Assembly (NCBI GenBank): GCA_937873315.1 | Contig: CALMQX010000008.1 | Span: forward strand, 1-56,997 | Direction of reading: 5' to 3' | Length of the DNA: 56,997 bases | DNA from: an uncultured Nostocoides sp. | GTDB taxonomy: Bacteria; Actinomycetota; Actinomycetes; Actinomycetales; Dermatophilaceae | Shown here: piece after piece, positions 9,626 to 19,000 of the stretch | Layout of the letters: every line of letters begins with the position of its first letter | Position numbering within the stretch: the stretch's first letter is position 1 | Notes under the pieces: model-generated | Databases searched by the model: none | What the model was told of the DNA's origin: nothing | The model's input: the letters and a program-made list of their open reading frames with translations, nothing else | Translations under genes and position numbers: made by a program

Positions 9626-10603
9626 ATGGCGACGCTGCGCGACAGAGGCTGGTCATACTTCGACGCCCTCGTTGCGGCCGCGCCCCTGCAGGACGCGAAC
9701 CCGTGGGTCCGCGACGGTGGCCGAGCAGCATACCGACCGGACTACGAGACGCTGGAACGTCTGCTGGGTGTCCCTGTGCTGCTCAGGGCGACGTCGCAGT
9801 CCGGAGTGCCCGCTCTCGCGCTGGATGTCTGGGTGTCGTACGAATTCCGGCGTGCCGGCTTCGACGCGGACAAGGTCTGGCCCCGGGCAAGCACGCCACG
9901 GGTACTCCCGCCTGAGATCAAAGACTTCGTTGGAAAGCTGCCGAAGAAGGACCAAGCGGCACTGTGGTCGCGGATCTCCCGCGGCGTTGGCGGGATGGGG
10001 TCGGCGAACCTGCTGGGCAAGAACTACGTCAAGCAGGTCGACGTCGTCATGAGCTCGTGGGCTACTGGACCCGAGCTCATGGTCTCGACCAAACGCATGG
10101 ACTCCTCATTTGGCAAGAACGCCGCGAACCGCGTGGAGGAGAGCTACGGGGACGCCAAGAACCTCAGGCTGCGCCACCCCCAAGCCGGTCTGGGCTTCTT
10201 CTACTCCCTGAGCGCCATCGCCCTGGAGACCGAGGCCGACACGGCCGAGTGGCTGATCGACCTTCTCATCAAGCTCGGCCGGGAGGACGACGCCTACGAC
10301 GCGGTAGCCCTCGTTCTACCTGACCTGAAGAAGTCGGAGGAGCCTGCCGACCCCGAGCCGGAGGATGAAGCTGGCCCGATCGACGCCGGGGCAGTCAACG
10401 CCTCGGAGGCCGATTCGGTTGACGGAGGTGGCGAGTCGGTCGATATCGCCGACGTCATTCCCGTGTCGCTCTACAGCGAGGCGGTGCCCGACGAACTGGA
10501 TCCGGGCCGGTTCTTCACCGTGATGGTCAACCGGATCCTCGACAACTCCCCGATCAACTTCCACGCCAAGGCCAGAGCGCGCCGACGGGCGCCACTCACC
10601 TAG
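9626..10603 (+). CDS. putative type II restriction endonuclease
   Basis: 325 residues from ATG 9626; the longer frame upstream overlaps the previous gene and is not protein-like. The best catalytic candidate is QVDVV...GPELMVSTKRMDSSFGKN. There, D139, E150 and K156 could form a PD-(D/E)XK-type site, with S154 in place of the usual acidic residue before K. The following NAANRVEESYGDAKNLR looks conserved and charged. It is tail-to-tail with the adenine methyltransferase, and their stop codons overlap by 8 bases, a common arrangement for restriction-modification pairs. Residues about 225-300 form an acidic, low-complexity linker. The restriction role rests on the neighbour plus the weak nuclease motif. 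The recognition sequence cannot be read. Confidence 0.5.
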   Translation: MATLRDRGWSYFDALVAAAPLQDANPWVRDGGRAAYRPDYETLERLLGVPVLLRATSQSGVPALALDVWVSYEFRRAGFDADKVWPRASTPRVLPPEIKDFVGKLPKKDQAALWSRISRGVGGMGSANLLGKNYVKQVDVVMSSWATGPELMVSTKRMDSSFGKNAANRVEESYGDAKNLRLRHPQAGLGFFYSLSAIALETEADTAEWLIDLLIKLGREDDAYDAVALVLPDLKKSEEPADPEPEDEAGPIDAGAVNASEADSVDGGGESVDIADVIPVSLYSEAVPDELDPGRFFTVMVNRILDNSPINFHAKARARRRAPLT

Positions 10604-12239
10604 ACCGCGAGCGCACCGTCCGGCGCTCGTGCAGGAGAGCGCGGCTTTCCCGGATCGCGGTCAGGTCGTGCGGCGCCCCATCCCACAGAGCCTCGTCGAC
10701 GACCTCGGATGCGTCGAACAACCGACCCGCTTTGAGCAGGTCACGCACCCGTCGACGCACTAAGCGCAGGGGAGCCTGCCGACGTTGGACGAGCTCCGGC
10801 GAGGGCATAGGCCATTGGTCGGCCTCACGCGGCTCGAGCTTCAGCACTCCCCCTCCATACGACCGGCCCACGACCTCGGCGCCCAGGAGGCTAACGCTGT
10901 TGAGCGACGCCAACGACAGCAGGTCGCGTCCCAGGACGCGGAGCTCAGCCTTGAGGTAGAGACCGTGGACGGAGTTGAGGTGATGCACCCCAGCACTGTT
11001 GGTGCACAGTCGTGCGGCGTCGGCGTTCATGTAGGTCAACAACAGGTCCGCAGGGCGCAGGTACGGCACGCGCCACCAAGGGTTGCGCACGCGACACTTG
11101 TATGCCGTCTGCACTCCGGTCTTCTCACCCGCCGCGATGTACCTCAGCCCAGACCTCGACGGCGTCCCTGCGGGTCGGAAGAGCCATGTCGCCGACCCGT
11201 CACGGTCGAGCGACTCCAATGCCTGGCTGGTCAGTGAGAGCCCGCGCAAGTGACGACTACCCGGCGGGGAGAGTCGAACGACGTCCCCCCCGTGCAGATC
11301 CAGCCGTCGGACGTCGTCCCCCCGCAGCGTGAAGTACTTGTTGTTGCCGGTGACCATCCCCAGGGTCGTGTCCCCCCACGACGACAGCGGGACGTAATCG
11401 TCCGAGGCGACCGCAGCGGCATACGCGCTTGAGGCTTCCTCTTCGAGCAGCGCGCCGGACCAGCGCTCGCCCCCGACCGGGCTCCAGCGCCGGACATCCG
11501 CTTCGCCGAGAGCCGCCAGTGTCTCGCCGTTGCGGGTCTGCAACAGCTCGCAGTGCCCCGTTGGGCCATGGCCGCGACCTTCGGCCAGCAGGAGGACCAC
11601 ATCCTCCATGACACCCGGAAAGACGCGCTCTGTGAAGAGGACCAGACGGACTCGACCAAAGCCCCGCATGAGGAATTCGCGCACCGGGGCGGCGTAGTTG
11701 ACCGTGAGCATCTCCGCCGGGAGCACCAGGCCGAGACGTCCCCCCTGCCGCACGTGGAGGGCTGAGTGCACTGTGAACGCGGCCCAGCTGCTGGCCAGGC
11801 TGGTTAGCGAGACGCCGGCGCGCAGGGCTGCCCGTTGAGCCGCGGCCCGGGACTCCCCCGAGAAGGCTTGGTAGCGGACATACGGCGGGTTGCCGATGAC
11901 GGCGTCGTATGCCGCCTCCGGCTCGCGCCGGAGGAAGTCGCCGACGGCGATGCTCGCCTCGTAGCCCTGTTGCCTGAGGAGAGCGAGAGCGGTGTTGGCC
12001 GAGTGGTCGTGCAGCTCGGCGCCGTTTAGCCGGCCCGGCAGGCCCCGGGATGCGCCCAAGTCGTCGAGACGCCGGCCTGCCTCGAGTAGGAAGGCCGCCT
12101 CGCCACACGAGGGCTCCAACACGCGATCTGTCGAGGAGCGAACGGCCCACTCGGTGACGTAGCGAGCCACCAGCTCGGGCGTGAAGAAGGCCCCTCGCGC
12201 CTTCCGGAGCTCCGGAGAGTCGCTGGGGTGAAGGGCCAT
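10596..12239 (-). CDS. N6-adenine DNA methyltransferase (Eco57I/PaeR7I-like class)
   Basis: Transfers a methyl group from S-adenosylmethionine to adenine in a specific DNA site, protecting it from the cognate nuclease. The 547-residue protein has KARGAFFTP near residues 13-21 (motif X region), LEPSCGE at 41-47 (motif I, SAM binding) and VIGNPPYVRYQ with NPPY at 117-120 (motif IV, catalysis). A long C-terminal part would be the target-recognition region. The size and N-terminal layout match type II gamma-class enzymes such as the PaeR7I/XhoI group, but specificity is not inferable. It converges on the putative endonuclease at 9626-10603 and diverges from the small nuclease gene at 12326. Three GTATGCCG-type octamers fall inside it, the first seen in the window. 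Confidence 0.85.
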   Translation of the reverse strand: MALHPSDSPELRKARGAFFTPELVARYVTEWAVRSSTDRVLEPSCGEAAFLLEAGRRLDDLGASRGLPGRLNGAELHDHSANTALALLRQQGYEASIAVGDFLRREPEAAYDAVIGNPPYVRYQAFSGESRAAAQRAALRAGVSLTSLASSWAAFTVHSALHVRQGGRLGLVLPAEMLTVNYAAPVREFLMRGFGRVRLVLFTERVFPGVMEDVVLLLAEGRGHGPTGHCELLQTRNGETLAALGEADVRRWSPVGGERWSGALLEEEASSAYAAAVASDDYVPLSSWGDTTLGMVTGNNKYFTLRGDDVRRLDLHGGDVVRLSPPGSRHLRGLSLTSQALESLDRDGSATWLFRPAGTPSRSGLRYIAAGEKTGVQTAYKCRVRNPWWRVPYLRPADLLLTYMNADAARLCTNSAGVHHLNSVHGLYLKAELRVLGRDLLSLASLNSVSLLGAEVVGRSYGGGVLKLEPREADQWPMPSPELVQRRQAPLRLVRRRVRDLLKAGRLFDASEVVDEALWDGAPHDLTAIRESRALLHERRTVRSRSR

Positions 12240-12325
12240 GGGCTCATCCTGCCGTAGGCGACTGACAACACCTGGAACCGTCGCCAGTGAGTCGATGGGG
12301 CTAGATCTTCGTTCAGGATCGTGGG

Positions 12326-12709
12326 ATGCGGGAGCTCGAGGTCGTCAGTCACTTCGTCCGATGGCTTGAGGAGGAGGGGTGGTCATGCCGGCAGGAGGTC
12401 GATGGATGCGACATCGTCGCCGAGCGGGGTGGAGCGATTCTCTACGCCGAGGCGAAGGGCGACACCAAAGCCCCCGGACTCGACGTGGACACGCTCTACG
12501 GTCAGCTGCTCAGACGGAGCTCAAGCGTCCGAGAGGGCACCACCCTGGGCGTGGTAGTACCCCTGTCTGCCCGAGACAAGGCTCTCAGAGTGAGCGCCGA
12601 GATCCGCTCCCGACTGGAAATCGTCGTCTTCGTTGTCGCCGAGGACGGATCCATCGAGGAAGTCGGCGGTTCTGATCCCCCCCCGCGAACTCAGGCCGCT
12701 TTCGGATGA
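12326..12709 (+). CDS. small PD-(D/E)XK nuclease-domain protein
   Basis: 127 residues from ATG 12326. The N-terminal half reads as a compact restriction-endonuclease fold: WLEEEGWSCRQEVDGCDIVA with D29, then ILYAEAKGD with E42-x-K44, then LDVDTLYGQLLRR with Q60. This is the D...ExK...Q arrangement of Mrr, VRR-NUC and Holliday-resolvase-like nucleases. It diverges from the methyltransferase, with 86 bases between the starts, and is followed after 16 bases by the excisionase-like gene, so the two may share a transcript. It could be a second nuclease of the restriction unit, a small anti-foreign-DNA nuclease, or an element-processing enzyme. I cannot tell which. Confidence 0.65.
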   Translation: MRELEVVSHFVRWLEEEGWSCRQEVDGCDIVAERGGAILYAEAKGDTKAPGLDVDTLYGQLLRRSSSVREGTTLGVVVPLSARDKALRVSAEIRSRLEIVVFVVAEDGSIEEVGGSDPPPRTQAAFG

Positions 12710-12725
12710 CGAAGGAGGCCAAGCC

Positions 12726-12917
12726 ATGACACACAGGACCCATCGTCAGTTCGAATCGCTGTCGCAGGCCGCCGAGCGGATCGGACTGAGCACGCGCACC
12801 CTCCGCCGCAGGATCGCCGCCGGCGAGTTGACGGCTTACCGCAATGGCCCTCGGGTCATCCGTCTCGACCCCGACGACGTCGACCGGCTCATGATCCGCA
12901 TCCCGACGGCCAGCTGA
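12726..12917 (+). CDS. excisionase-like helix-turn-helix protein
   Basis: 63 residues from ATG 12726, with a strong AAGGAGG seven bases upstream that fixes the start. The sequence FESLSQAAERIGLSTRTLRR, then RIAAGELTAYRNGP, is the MerR/Xis-type winged helix (HTH_17 family) found in excisionases of actinobacterial integrative elements. It would bend DNA at the attachment arms and favour excision by the integrase. An Abi-like gene on the other strand separates it from the integrase. It could instead be a small transcription factor for the nuclease gene just upstream. Confidence 0.7.
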   Translation: MTHRTHRQFESLSQAAERIGLSTRTLRRRIAAGELTAYRNGPRVIRLDPDDVDRLMIRIPTAS

Positions 12918-12983
12918 CCGGGGACCAGACCGCCCGTTCCGGAGCGGATGGTTCAACCTATACGCGTCTATAACTTCGGCGAC

Positions 12984-13652
12984 TTATAGGCGACCCTGGG
13001 TTGGTTTGCGCGCGACCACAGCGGACAGTGACTCGCGCTGCCAACACCAACGAGCTGCCTCTGGATCGATGCAACTCAGGAGCGCAATCGCACGATCGAG
13101 GTCCGCCTTCAGATCCCGGCGGTGGATCGGCTCGTGATGCGCAGCTCGGTTCCTGAGATAGAGGAGTTGCTCGAGGTCGCTCTCGACGCGGCGACGGTGG
13201 TCCGAGGTGGGTGCAGCCGTCCTTGGGAAGGCGTGACGGAGGTTCGGCACCCACAGGGCCGTGTAGTAGCGCTTGCTCACGAGGTACCGCCAGAAGCCCA
13301 GGTTGAGCTCTGCGACCACGTGGCCGTGGGTCACCTGCCGACCACCACGAGCAGCGCGTTTCTTGGCCTTCTGGACGTCGGCCTTGGCGCGCAGGTCGAG
13401 CGGGGCATGGACCAGCCAGTCATCCTTGCCTCGACCGAGCGCCCACGCGGTCATCTGACCGTCCAGAGAGTTGCGAACGACGACCTCGACCATCGCCGCC
13501 AGGGACAGTGCCGACGCCGACGCATCAATGTTCCACTCGTAGAGGGCGAACGCGCCGCCGAGGTCGCCGTCAGCCGCCGCTAGGTACGAGCCAAGACGCT
13601 CTGCCGAGAGGAGGTCGCGGAGCCGCTCATAGTCCACTTGGCTTGGATTCAC
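12984..13652 (-). CDS. Abi-like HEPN protein (AbiD/AbiF family-like)
   Basis: 222 residues with a GTG start at 13652. GAGGGACGA is a good ribosome site, and TATAGCT lies about 12-18 bases upstream of the start. The protein looks like the Abi_2/AbiD-AbiF group: an N-terminal segment, then a helical C-terminus with LYLRNRAAHHEPIHRRD, where R167-N168 and H172 make the RNxxxH motif of HEPN RNases followed by the family-typical HHEPI. Members cause abortive infection, probably by cleaving RNA after phage infection. It sits alone beside the integrase, between the excisionase-like gene and hairpins at 13,684-13,801. This is the second HEPN-motif protein in the island. Confidence 0.75.
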   Translation of the reverse strand: MNPSQVDYERLRDLLSAERLGSYLAAADGDLGGAFALYEWNIDASASALSLAAMVEVVVRNSLDGQMTAWALGRGKDDWLVHAPLDLRAKADVQKAKKRAARGGRQVTHGHVVAELNLGFWRYLVSKRYYTALWVPNLRHAFPRTAAPTSDHRRRVESDLEQLLYLRNRAAHHEPIHRRDLKADLDRAIALLSCIDPEAARWCWQRESLSAVVARKPTQGRL

Positions 13653-13683
13653 GCTCGTCCCTCAGCTATAGTCCATAACGAAG

Positions 13684-13723
13684 ACCCCGGAACGATCCCT
13701 GGCCACGGCCACATCGCCGGGGT
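13684..13723. terminator. hairpin between the Abi-like gene and the integrase
   Basis: ACCCCGG at 13,684-13,690 pairs with CCGGGGT at 13,717-13,723, with an inner CGAT/ATCG extension and a loop around TGGCCACGGCC. On the plus strand it ends in GGTTTCG, with no long T-run. It could end transcripts from the integrase side before they enter the Abi-like gene. Confidence 0.35.
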
Positions 13724-13734
13724 TTCGTCATGGT

Positions 13735-13801
13735 GCTCACGAGTAGGCTCACGGCCCTTCGTGCGCTGGCGTGGCGTGCCACCGTGAGCCTACTCGTGAG
13801 C
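13735..13801. terminator. perfect 20-bp inverted repeat at the 3' end of the integrase
   Basis: The arm GCTCACGAGTAGGCTCACGG at 13,735-13,754 is the exact reverse complement of 13,782-13,801, with a 27-base spacer. The right arm overlaps the integrase stop codon at 13,790-13,792. A stem this long and perfect could act as a bidirectional terminator, or mark an insertion or recombination footprint. Confidence 0.5.
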
Positions 13802-14948
13802 TCCGCCACGGCGCTTCGCCCACTTCTCCACCTCTTCGGACATCCGGGCCGCGATCACGGCGTCGCGCCCCTGTGCCGCATGCTGGTATCGCATCGCAGC
13901 CTGGGGAGTCGAGTGCCCGATGCGAGCCATCAGTTCCGCGAGTGTGGCGCCGGATTGTGCGGCGAGGACGGCGCCGGTATGCCGCAGGTCGTGCACTCGG
14001 AGATCCGGTCGACCAGCTGCGATGCGCGCCTTCATCCAGTGCCGTCGGACGGTGTTGGAGTGCACCTAGACGTCCGAGTCGTGCACCGACGAGAAGAGGA
14101 GAGCGTCCCGACCCTCCGCGACATAGCGAGACAGATGCTCGGCGAGCACGGGGATCAGGTGGGGCGGGATGGCCACGTCCCTGATGCCGGCCTCGCTCTT
14201 CGGAGAGCCGACCGTCACCTTCCCGTCGACCCGAACGACTCCGCGACGAACCCGAAGCACCCCTTGTCGCAGATCGAGGTCCTTGCGCCGCAACTCGATC
14301 AACTCGCCGTAGCGCAATCCGCACCAGACGCCGATGAGCACGAGGGCGTGAAGGCGGTCGGGCATCGCTCCGAGGATCACCTCAATCTCGGCCAAGGTTG
14401 CGGGCTGGATGGTTCGAGCACGCCGCGTGATGCCAGCACCCTTGTCACGGCATGGGTTCGTGGCCAGAACCTCGTCAGCCACCGCCGTGGACAGGATCGC
14501 TCGTAGGAGCCCGTAGACCTGAGCTCGCTGGGTCGGCTTCGTCGGGTCGAGGCGACTGTGCCAGGTGCGCACGACCTAGGGGGTGATGCCCTTCAGCGAG
14601 ACCTCGCCGAACTCGGGCAGAAGGAATCGGTCGAGCTGCCGGCGATAGAGGGCTCGGGTCCGGGGCTTGATATCGCGTTCGGCGAGCCACTCCTCGGAAT
14701 ACGGACCGAACAACTCGATCGATCTGACCACCCGCGCGTGCCGCGACCGCGCCGGCGACCACTCGTCGCCCTGCAGCAACCGACGCTCCCCGACCAACCA
14801 AGCCTCGGCGTCCCATCTTCGTCTCGAAGGTCGAGTGTGCCCGGTGGAAGCCCTGGTCTGGCCCCATGTAGAAGGCCTGCCAGCGCCCATTGCCGCGCTT
14901 ACGGATCGTGCCGAAGTCCCGCTTGGCGCGCGCCCTCAAGGGAGGCAT
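13790..14948 (-). pseudogene. tyrosine-recombinase integrase, broken by one frameshift and two amber codons
   Basis: The intact ancestor would be a roughly 385-residue phage-type integrase starting at ATG 14948. It has an N-terminal arm-binding segment (FGTIRKRGNGRWQAFYMGP), a SAM-like core-binding domain and a catalytic domain with CGLRYGEL (first Arg), HDLRHTG (H-x-x-R-H) and GHSTPQAAMRYQHA (final His and Tyr). Three lesions interrupt it. An extra G in the GGG at 14,812-14,814 shifts the frame between FETK and DAEAWL. TAG at 14,576-14,578 lies between LKGITP and VVRTWHS. TAG at 14,066-14,068 lies between HDSDV and VHSNTVRRH. All catalytic residues are otherwise present. CAG to TAG would explain both stops. 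Real decay and sequencing or assembly errors cannot be separated here. If real, the island is fixed in place. Confidence 0.85.
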
Positions 14949-14960
14949 ACGTCGAACCTA

Positions 14961-14982
14961 GGGCATAACTGAGGCATAACTG
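14961..14982 (+). repeat. right copy of 22-bp direct repeat (putative integrase arm-type site)
   Basis: Exact copy of 78-99 in the same orientation, containing two tandem 11-base units GGCATAACTGA. It lies between the integrase start at 14,948 and the attR core at 15,106, so it also occupies the integrase promoter region. Binding here could both assemble the recombination complex and repress integrase expression; that is inference from the position. Confidence 0.7.
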
Positions 14983-15097
14983 AGGGCCCTTCTCGTCCTC
15001 CTGTGTCCACTCGTGTCAAGGCGGGCAAAGCACATTTTTGCAGGTCAGAGCCATGTTGGCAGGTTGTCGACAACCACAGATCCGCACGCGTGTCGAT

Positions 15098-15120
15098 TTC
15101 AAATCCTGTCACCCCGACCA
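15098..15120 (+). repeat. right attachment site (attR) with tRNA-Pro 3' end copy
   Basis: Bases 15,106-15,120 repeat window bases 1-15 exactly and diverge immediately after (TTAG at the left end, CATG here). The preceding eight bases, TTCAAATC at 15,098-15,105, are also what a tRNA-Pro T-loop and T-stem would give. The true crossover identity block is therefore probably 23 bases, but its left copy is outside the window. Further upstream the resemblance to a tRNA stops, so this is a fragment and not a second tRNA gene. Confidence 0.85.
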
Positions 15121-15123
15121 CAT

Positions 15124-15155
15124 GGCCGGCCCGGAGGAACCTCCGGGTCGGGCCG
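15124..15155 (+). terminator. hairpin right after attR, probable original tRNA-Pro terminator
   Basis: CCCGGAGG at 15,130-15,137 pairs perfectly with CCTCCGGG at 15,140-15,147, and GGCC at both flanks can extend the stem. Before the island inserted, this hairpin would have followed the tRNA-Pro 3' end by a few bases. It is now 15 kb away from that gene. Confidence 0.45.
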
Positions 15156-15164
15156 CGGGCGAGG

Positions 15165-15185
15165 CCACCGGTGGGCCACCGGTGG
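15165..15185. promoter_or_regulatory. two tandem CCACCGGTGG palindromes upstream of glgE
   Basis: The 10-base palindrome CCACCGGTGG occurs at 15,165-15,174 and again at 15,176-15,185, an 11-base period. The pair lies 40-60 bases before the glgE start. It may be an operator for a dimeric regulator, or part of a stem-loop. No regulator gene is adjacent. Confidence 0.35.
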
Positions 15186-15191
15186 GGCTTA

Positions 15192-15205
15192 TGTAAACGC
15201 TCTCG
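15192..15205 (+). promoter_or_regulatory. LacI-family-like half operator upstream of glgE
   Basis: TGTAAACGCT resembles the left half and centre of sugar-responsive LacI-family operators (TGTAAACGnTTACA type), but the right half, CTCG, is poor. It lies 20-33 bases before the GTG start of glgE, where a repressor would block transcription. This is a similarity-based guess. Confidence 0.25.
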
Positions 15206-15224
15206 CACAGGTACCGTCATCGTC

Positions 15225-17312
<2,088 letters not shown>

Positions 17313-17314
17313 CC

Positions 17315-19000
17315 ATGACCCTGGCCAGCCTTCCGCCCGCCCATCCCGGCCTCAAGCACGACCCCGAGTGGTTCAAGACCGCGGTCTTCTATGAAGTCCT
17401 CGTCCGAGCCTTCGGCGATAGCACCGGATCGGGCACCGGCGACTTCACCGGGGTCATCGCCCGATTGGACTACCTGCAGTGGCTGGGCGTGGACTGCCTG
17501 TGGATCCCGCCCTTCTACGCCTCGCCGCTACGCGATGGCGGCTATGACATCGCCGACTACACGGCGGTGCTGCCCGAGTTCGGCACGCTCACCGACTTCC
17601 AGCAGTTGGTCGCGGAGGCGCACGCTCGCGGCATACGGATCATTACCGACTTCGTGATGAACCACACCAGCGACCAACATCCCTGGTTCCAGGCAAGTCG
17701 CAACGACCCGGACGGACCCTTCGGCGACTTCTACGTGTGGTCCGATAGCGACGAGACCTATGCCGGCGTGCGCGTGATCTTCGTCGATACCGAGGAGTCC
17801 AATTGGACCTTCGACCCGATTCGTCGGCAGTTCTTCTGGCATCGGTTCTTCAGCCACCAACCCGATCTGAACTACGAGAACCCCGCGGTCATTGAGGCCA
17901 TGAAGGATGTCATCCGGTTCTGGATGGACCTGGGGATCGACGGCTTCCGTCTCGATGCGATCCCCTACCTCATTGAGGAGGAGGGCCACAACGGGGAGAA
18001 CCACCCCCGCACGCACCAGATCGTGCGCGAGATCCGGGCCATGGTGGACACCGAGTACCCCGGTCGGATCCTGCTCGCCGAGGCCAACCAGCCGCCCAGT
18101 GACGTGGTCGACTACTTCGGCACCGAAGCAGAGCCGGAATGCCAGATGTGCTTCCACTTCCCGGTGATGCCGATGTTGTACTACGCGCTGCGCAGCGAGA
18201 CCGCGGCGCCGATCCTCGACGTCCTCGCCGATACCCCGGACATCCCCGGCGGCGCTCAATGGGGCACCTTCCTGCGCAATCACGACGAGTTGACCCTGGA
18301 GATGGTTACGCCCGAACAGCGAACCGCGATGTACGGCTGGTACGCACCCGACCCGCGGATGCGCGCCAATGTCGGCATTCGTCGGCGGCTGGCCCCCTTG
18401 CTCGGGAACTCTCGGCCGGAGATCGAGCTGATCCACGCGATGGTGCTCTCGTTGCCCGGCTCGCCGTGCCTGTACTACGGCGACGAGATCGGGATGGGCG
18501 ACAACATCTGGCTCACCGACCGCGACGCCGTGCGCACCCCGATGCAGTGGTCGCCGGACCGCAATGCCGGCTTCTCCACAGCTGACCCCGGCAAGCTGTA
18601 TCTCCCGGTCATTGACTCGCTCCAGTTCAACCGCCAGGCCGTCAACGTGGAAGCCGCCATGGCTTCCCCGTCCTCGCTGCTGCATTGGCTGCGCGGGATC
18701 CTTGCGGTTCGCAAAGATCATCCGGTCTTCGGGCGGGGCGCCTTTGCGACCTGCCAGGCGGACAGTCCCGCGGTGCTCGCCTTCGTGCGAAGCGAGGTCG
18801 ACGGCGAGGTCGTGCTCTGCGTGAACAACCTCTCCCCGTCGCCCGTGTCGGTCACCCTCACCCTGCCCGATCCGCTGGCCGGTGCCTCGAGCAGTGACCT
18901 TGTGGGTGGCGCGGCCTTCCCCGCCGTGGGTGACGATGGCAGGTTGACGCTCACCCTGGCCGGTCGCGGGTTCTATTGGTTGCTGCTGGAGTCGACCTGA
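17315..19000 (+). CDS. treS: trehalose synthase (maltose alpha-D-glucosyltransferase)
   Basis: Interconverts trehalose and maltose; in this operon it supplies maltose for phosphorylation by the maltokinase. The ATG at 17315, two bases after the glgE stop, gives 561 residues, a little shorter than mycobacterial TreS. GH13 signatures are present: YEVLVRAFGDS near the N-terminus, ITDFVMNHTSDQHPWF, DGFRLDAIPYL with nucleophile D214, ILLAEANQPPSDVVDYFG with E256 and FLRNHDELTLEM with D324. The C-terminus is a beta-rich domain. The stop overlaps the next start (TGATG), so translation is likely coupled. No maltokinase domain is fused; it is the separate gene that follows. Confidence 0.95.
   Translation: MTLASLPPAHPGLKHDPEWFKTAVFYEVLVRAFGDSTGSGTGDFTGVIARLDYLQWLGVDCLWIPPFYASPLRDGGYDIADYTAVLPEFGTLTDFQQLVAEAHARGIRIITDFVMNHTSDQHPWFQASRNDPDGPFGDFYVWSDSDETYAGVRVIFVDTEESNWTFDPIRRQFFWHRFFSHQPDLNYENPAVIEAMKDVIRFWMDLGIDGFRLDAIPYLIEEEGHNGENHPRTHQIVREIRAMVDTEYPGRILLAEANQPPSDVVDYFGTEAEPECQMCFHFPVMPMLYYALRSETAAPILDVLADTPDIPGGAQWGTFLRNHDELTLEMVTPEQRTAMYGWYAPDPRMRANVGIRRRLAPLLGNSRPEIELIHAMVLSLPGSPCLYYGDEIGMGDNIWLTDRDAVRTPMQWSPDRNAGFSTADPGKLYLPVIDSLQFNRQAVNVEAAMASPSSLLHWLRGILAVRKDHPVFGRGAFATCQADSPAVLAFVRSEVDGEVVLCVNNLSPSPVSVTLTLPDPLAGASSSDLVGGAAFPAVGDDGRLTLTLAGRGFYWLLLEST

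Larger units (their letters stand above)
1..15120. mobile_element. tRNA-Pro-integrated genomic island (defence cargo)
   Basis: The island is bounded by two copies of the 15-base tRNA 3' end CTGTCACCCCGACCA, at 1-15 and 15,106-15,120. Inside the right end lies a tyrosine integrase (broken), with an excisionase-like HTH gene 1 kb further in. Cargo from left to right is a giant STAND NTPase, a HEPN-motif protein, a zinc-ribbon protein, a putative restriction enzyme, an adenine methyltransferase, a PD-(D/E)XK protein and an Abi-like HEPN protein. The GTATGCCG octamer common in the rest of the window is absent from 1-11,099, which fits foreign origin. Whether the element still moves is doubtful, because its integrase carries three lesions. 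No transfer genes are visible, so it was probably a mobilised or phage-satellite-like integrative element. Confidence 0.85.

Noticed and set aside
15061-15120. A second complete tRNA gene at the right island end
   Set aside because: Only the last about 23 bases match tRNA-Pro; upstream sequence forms no D-arm, anticodon stem or 5' acceptor strand.
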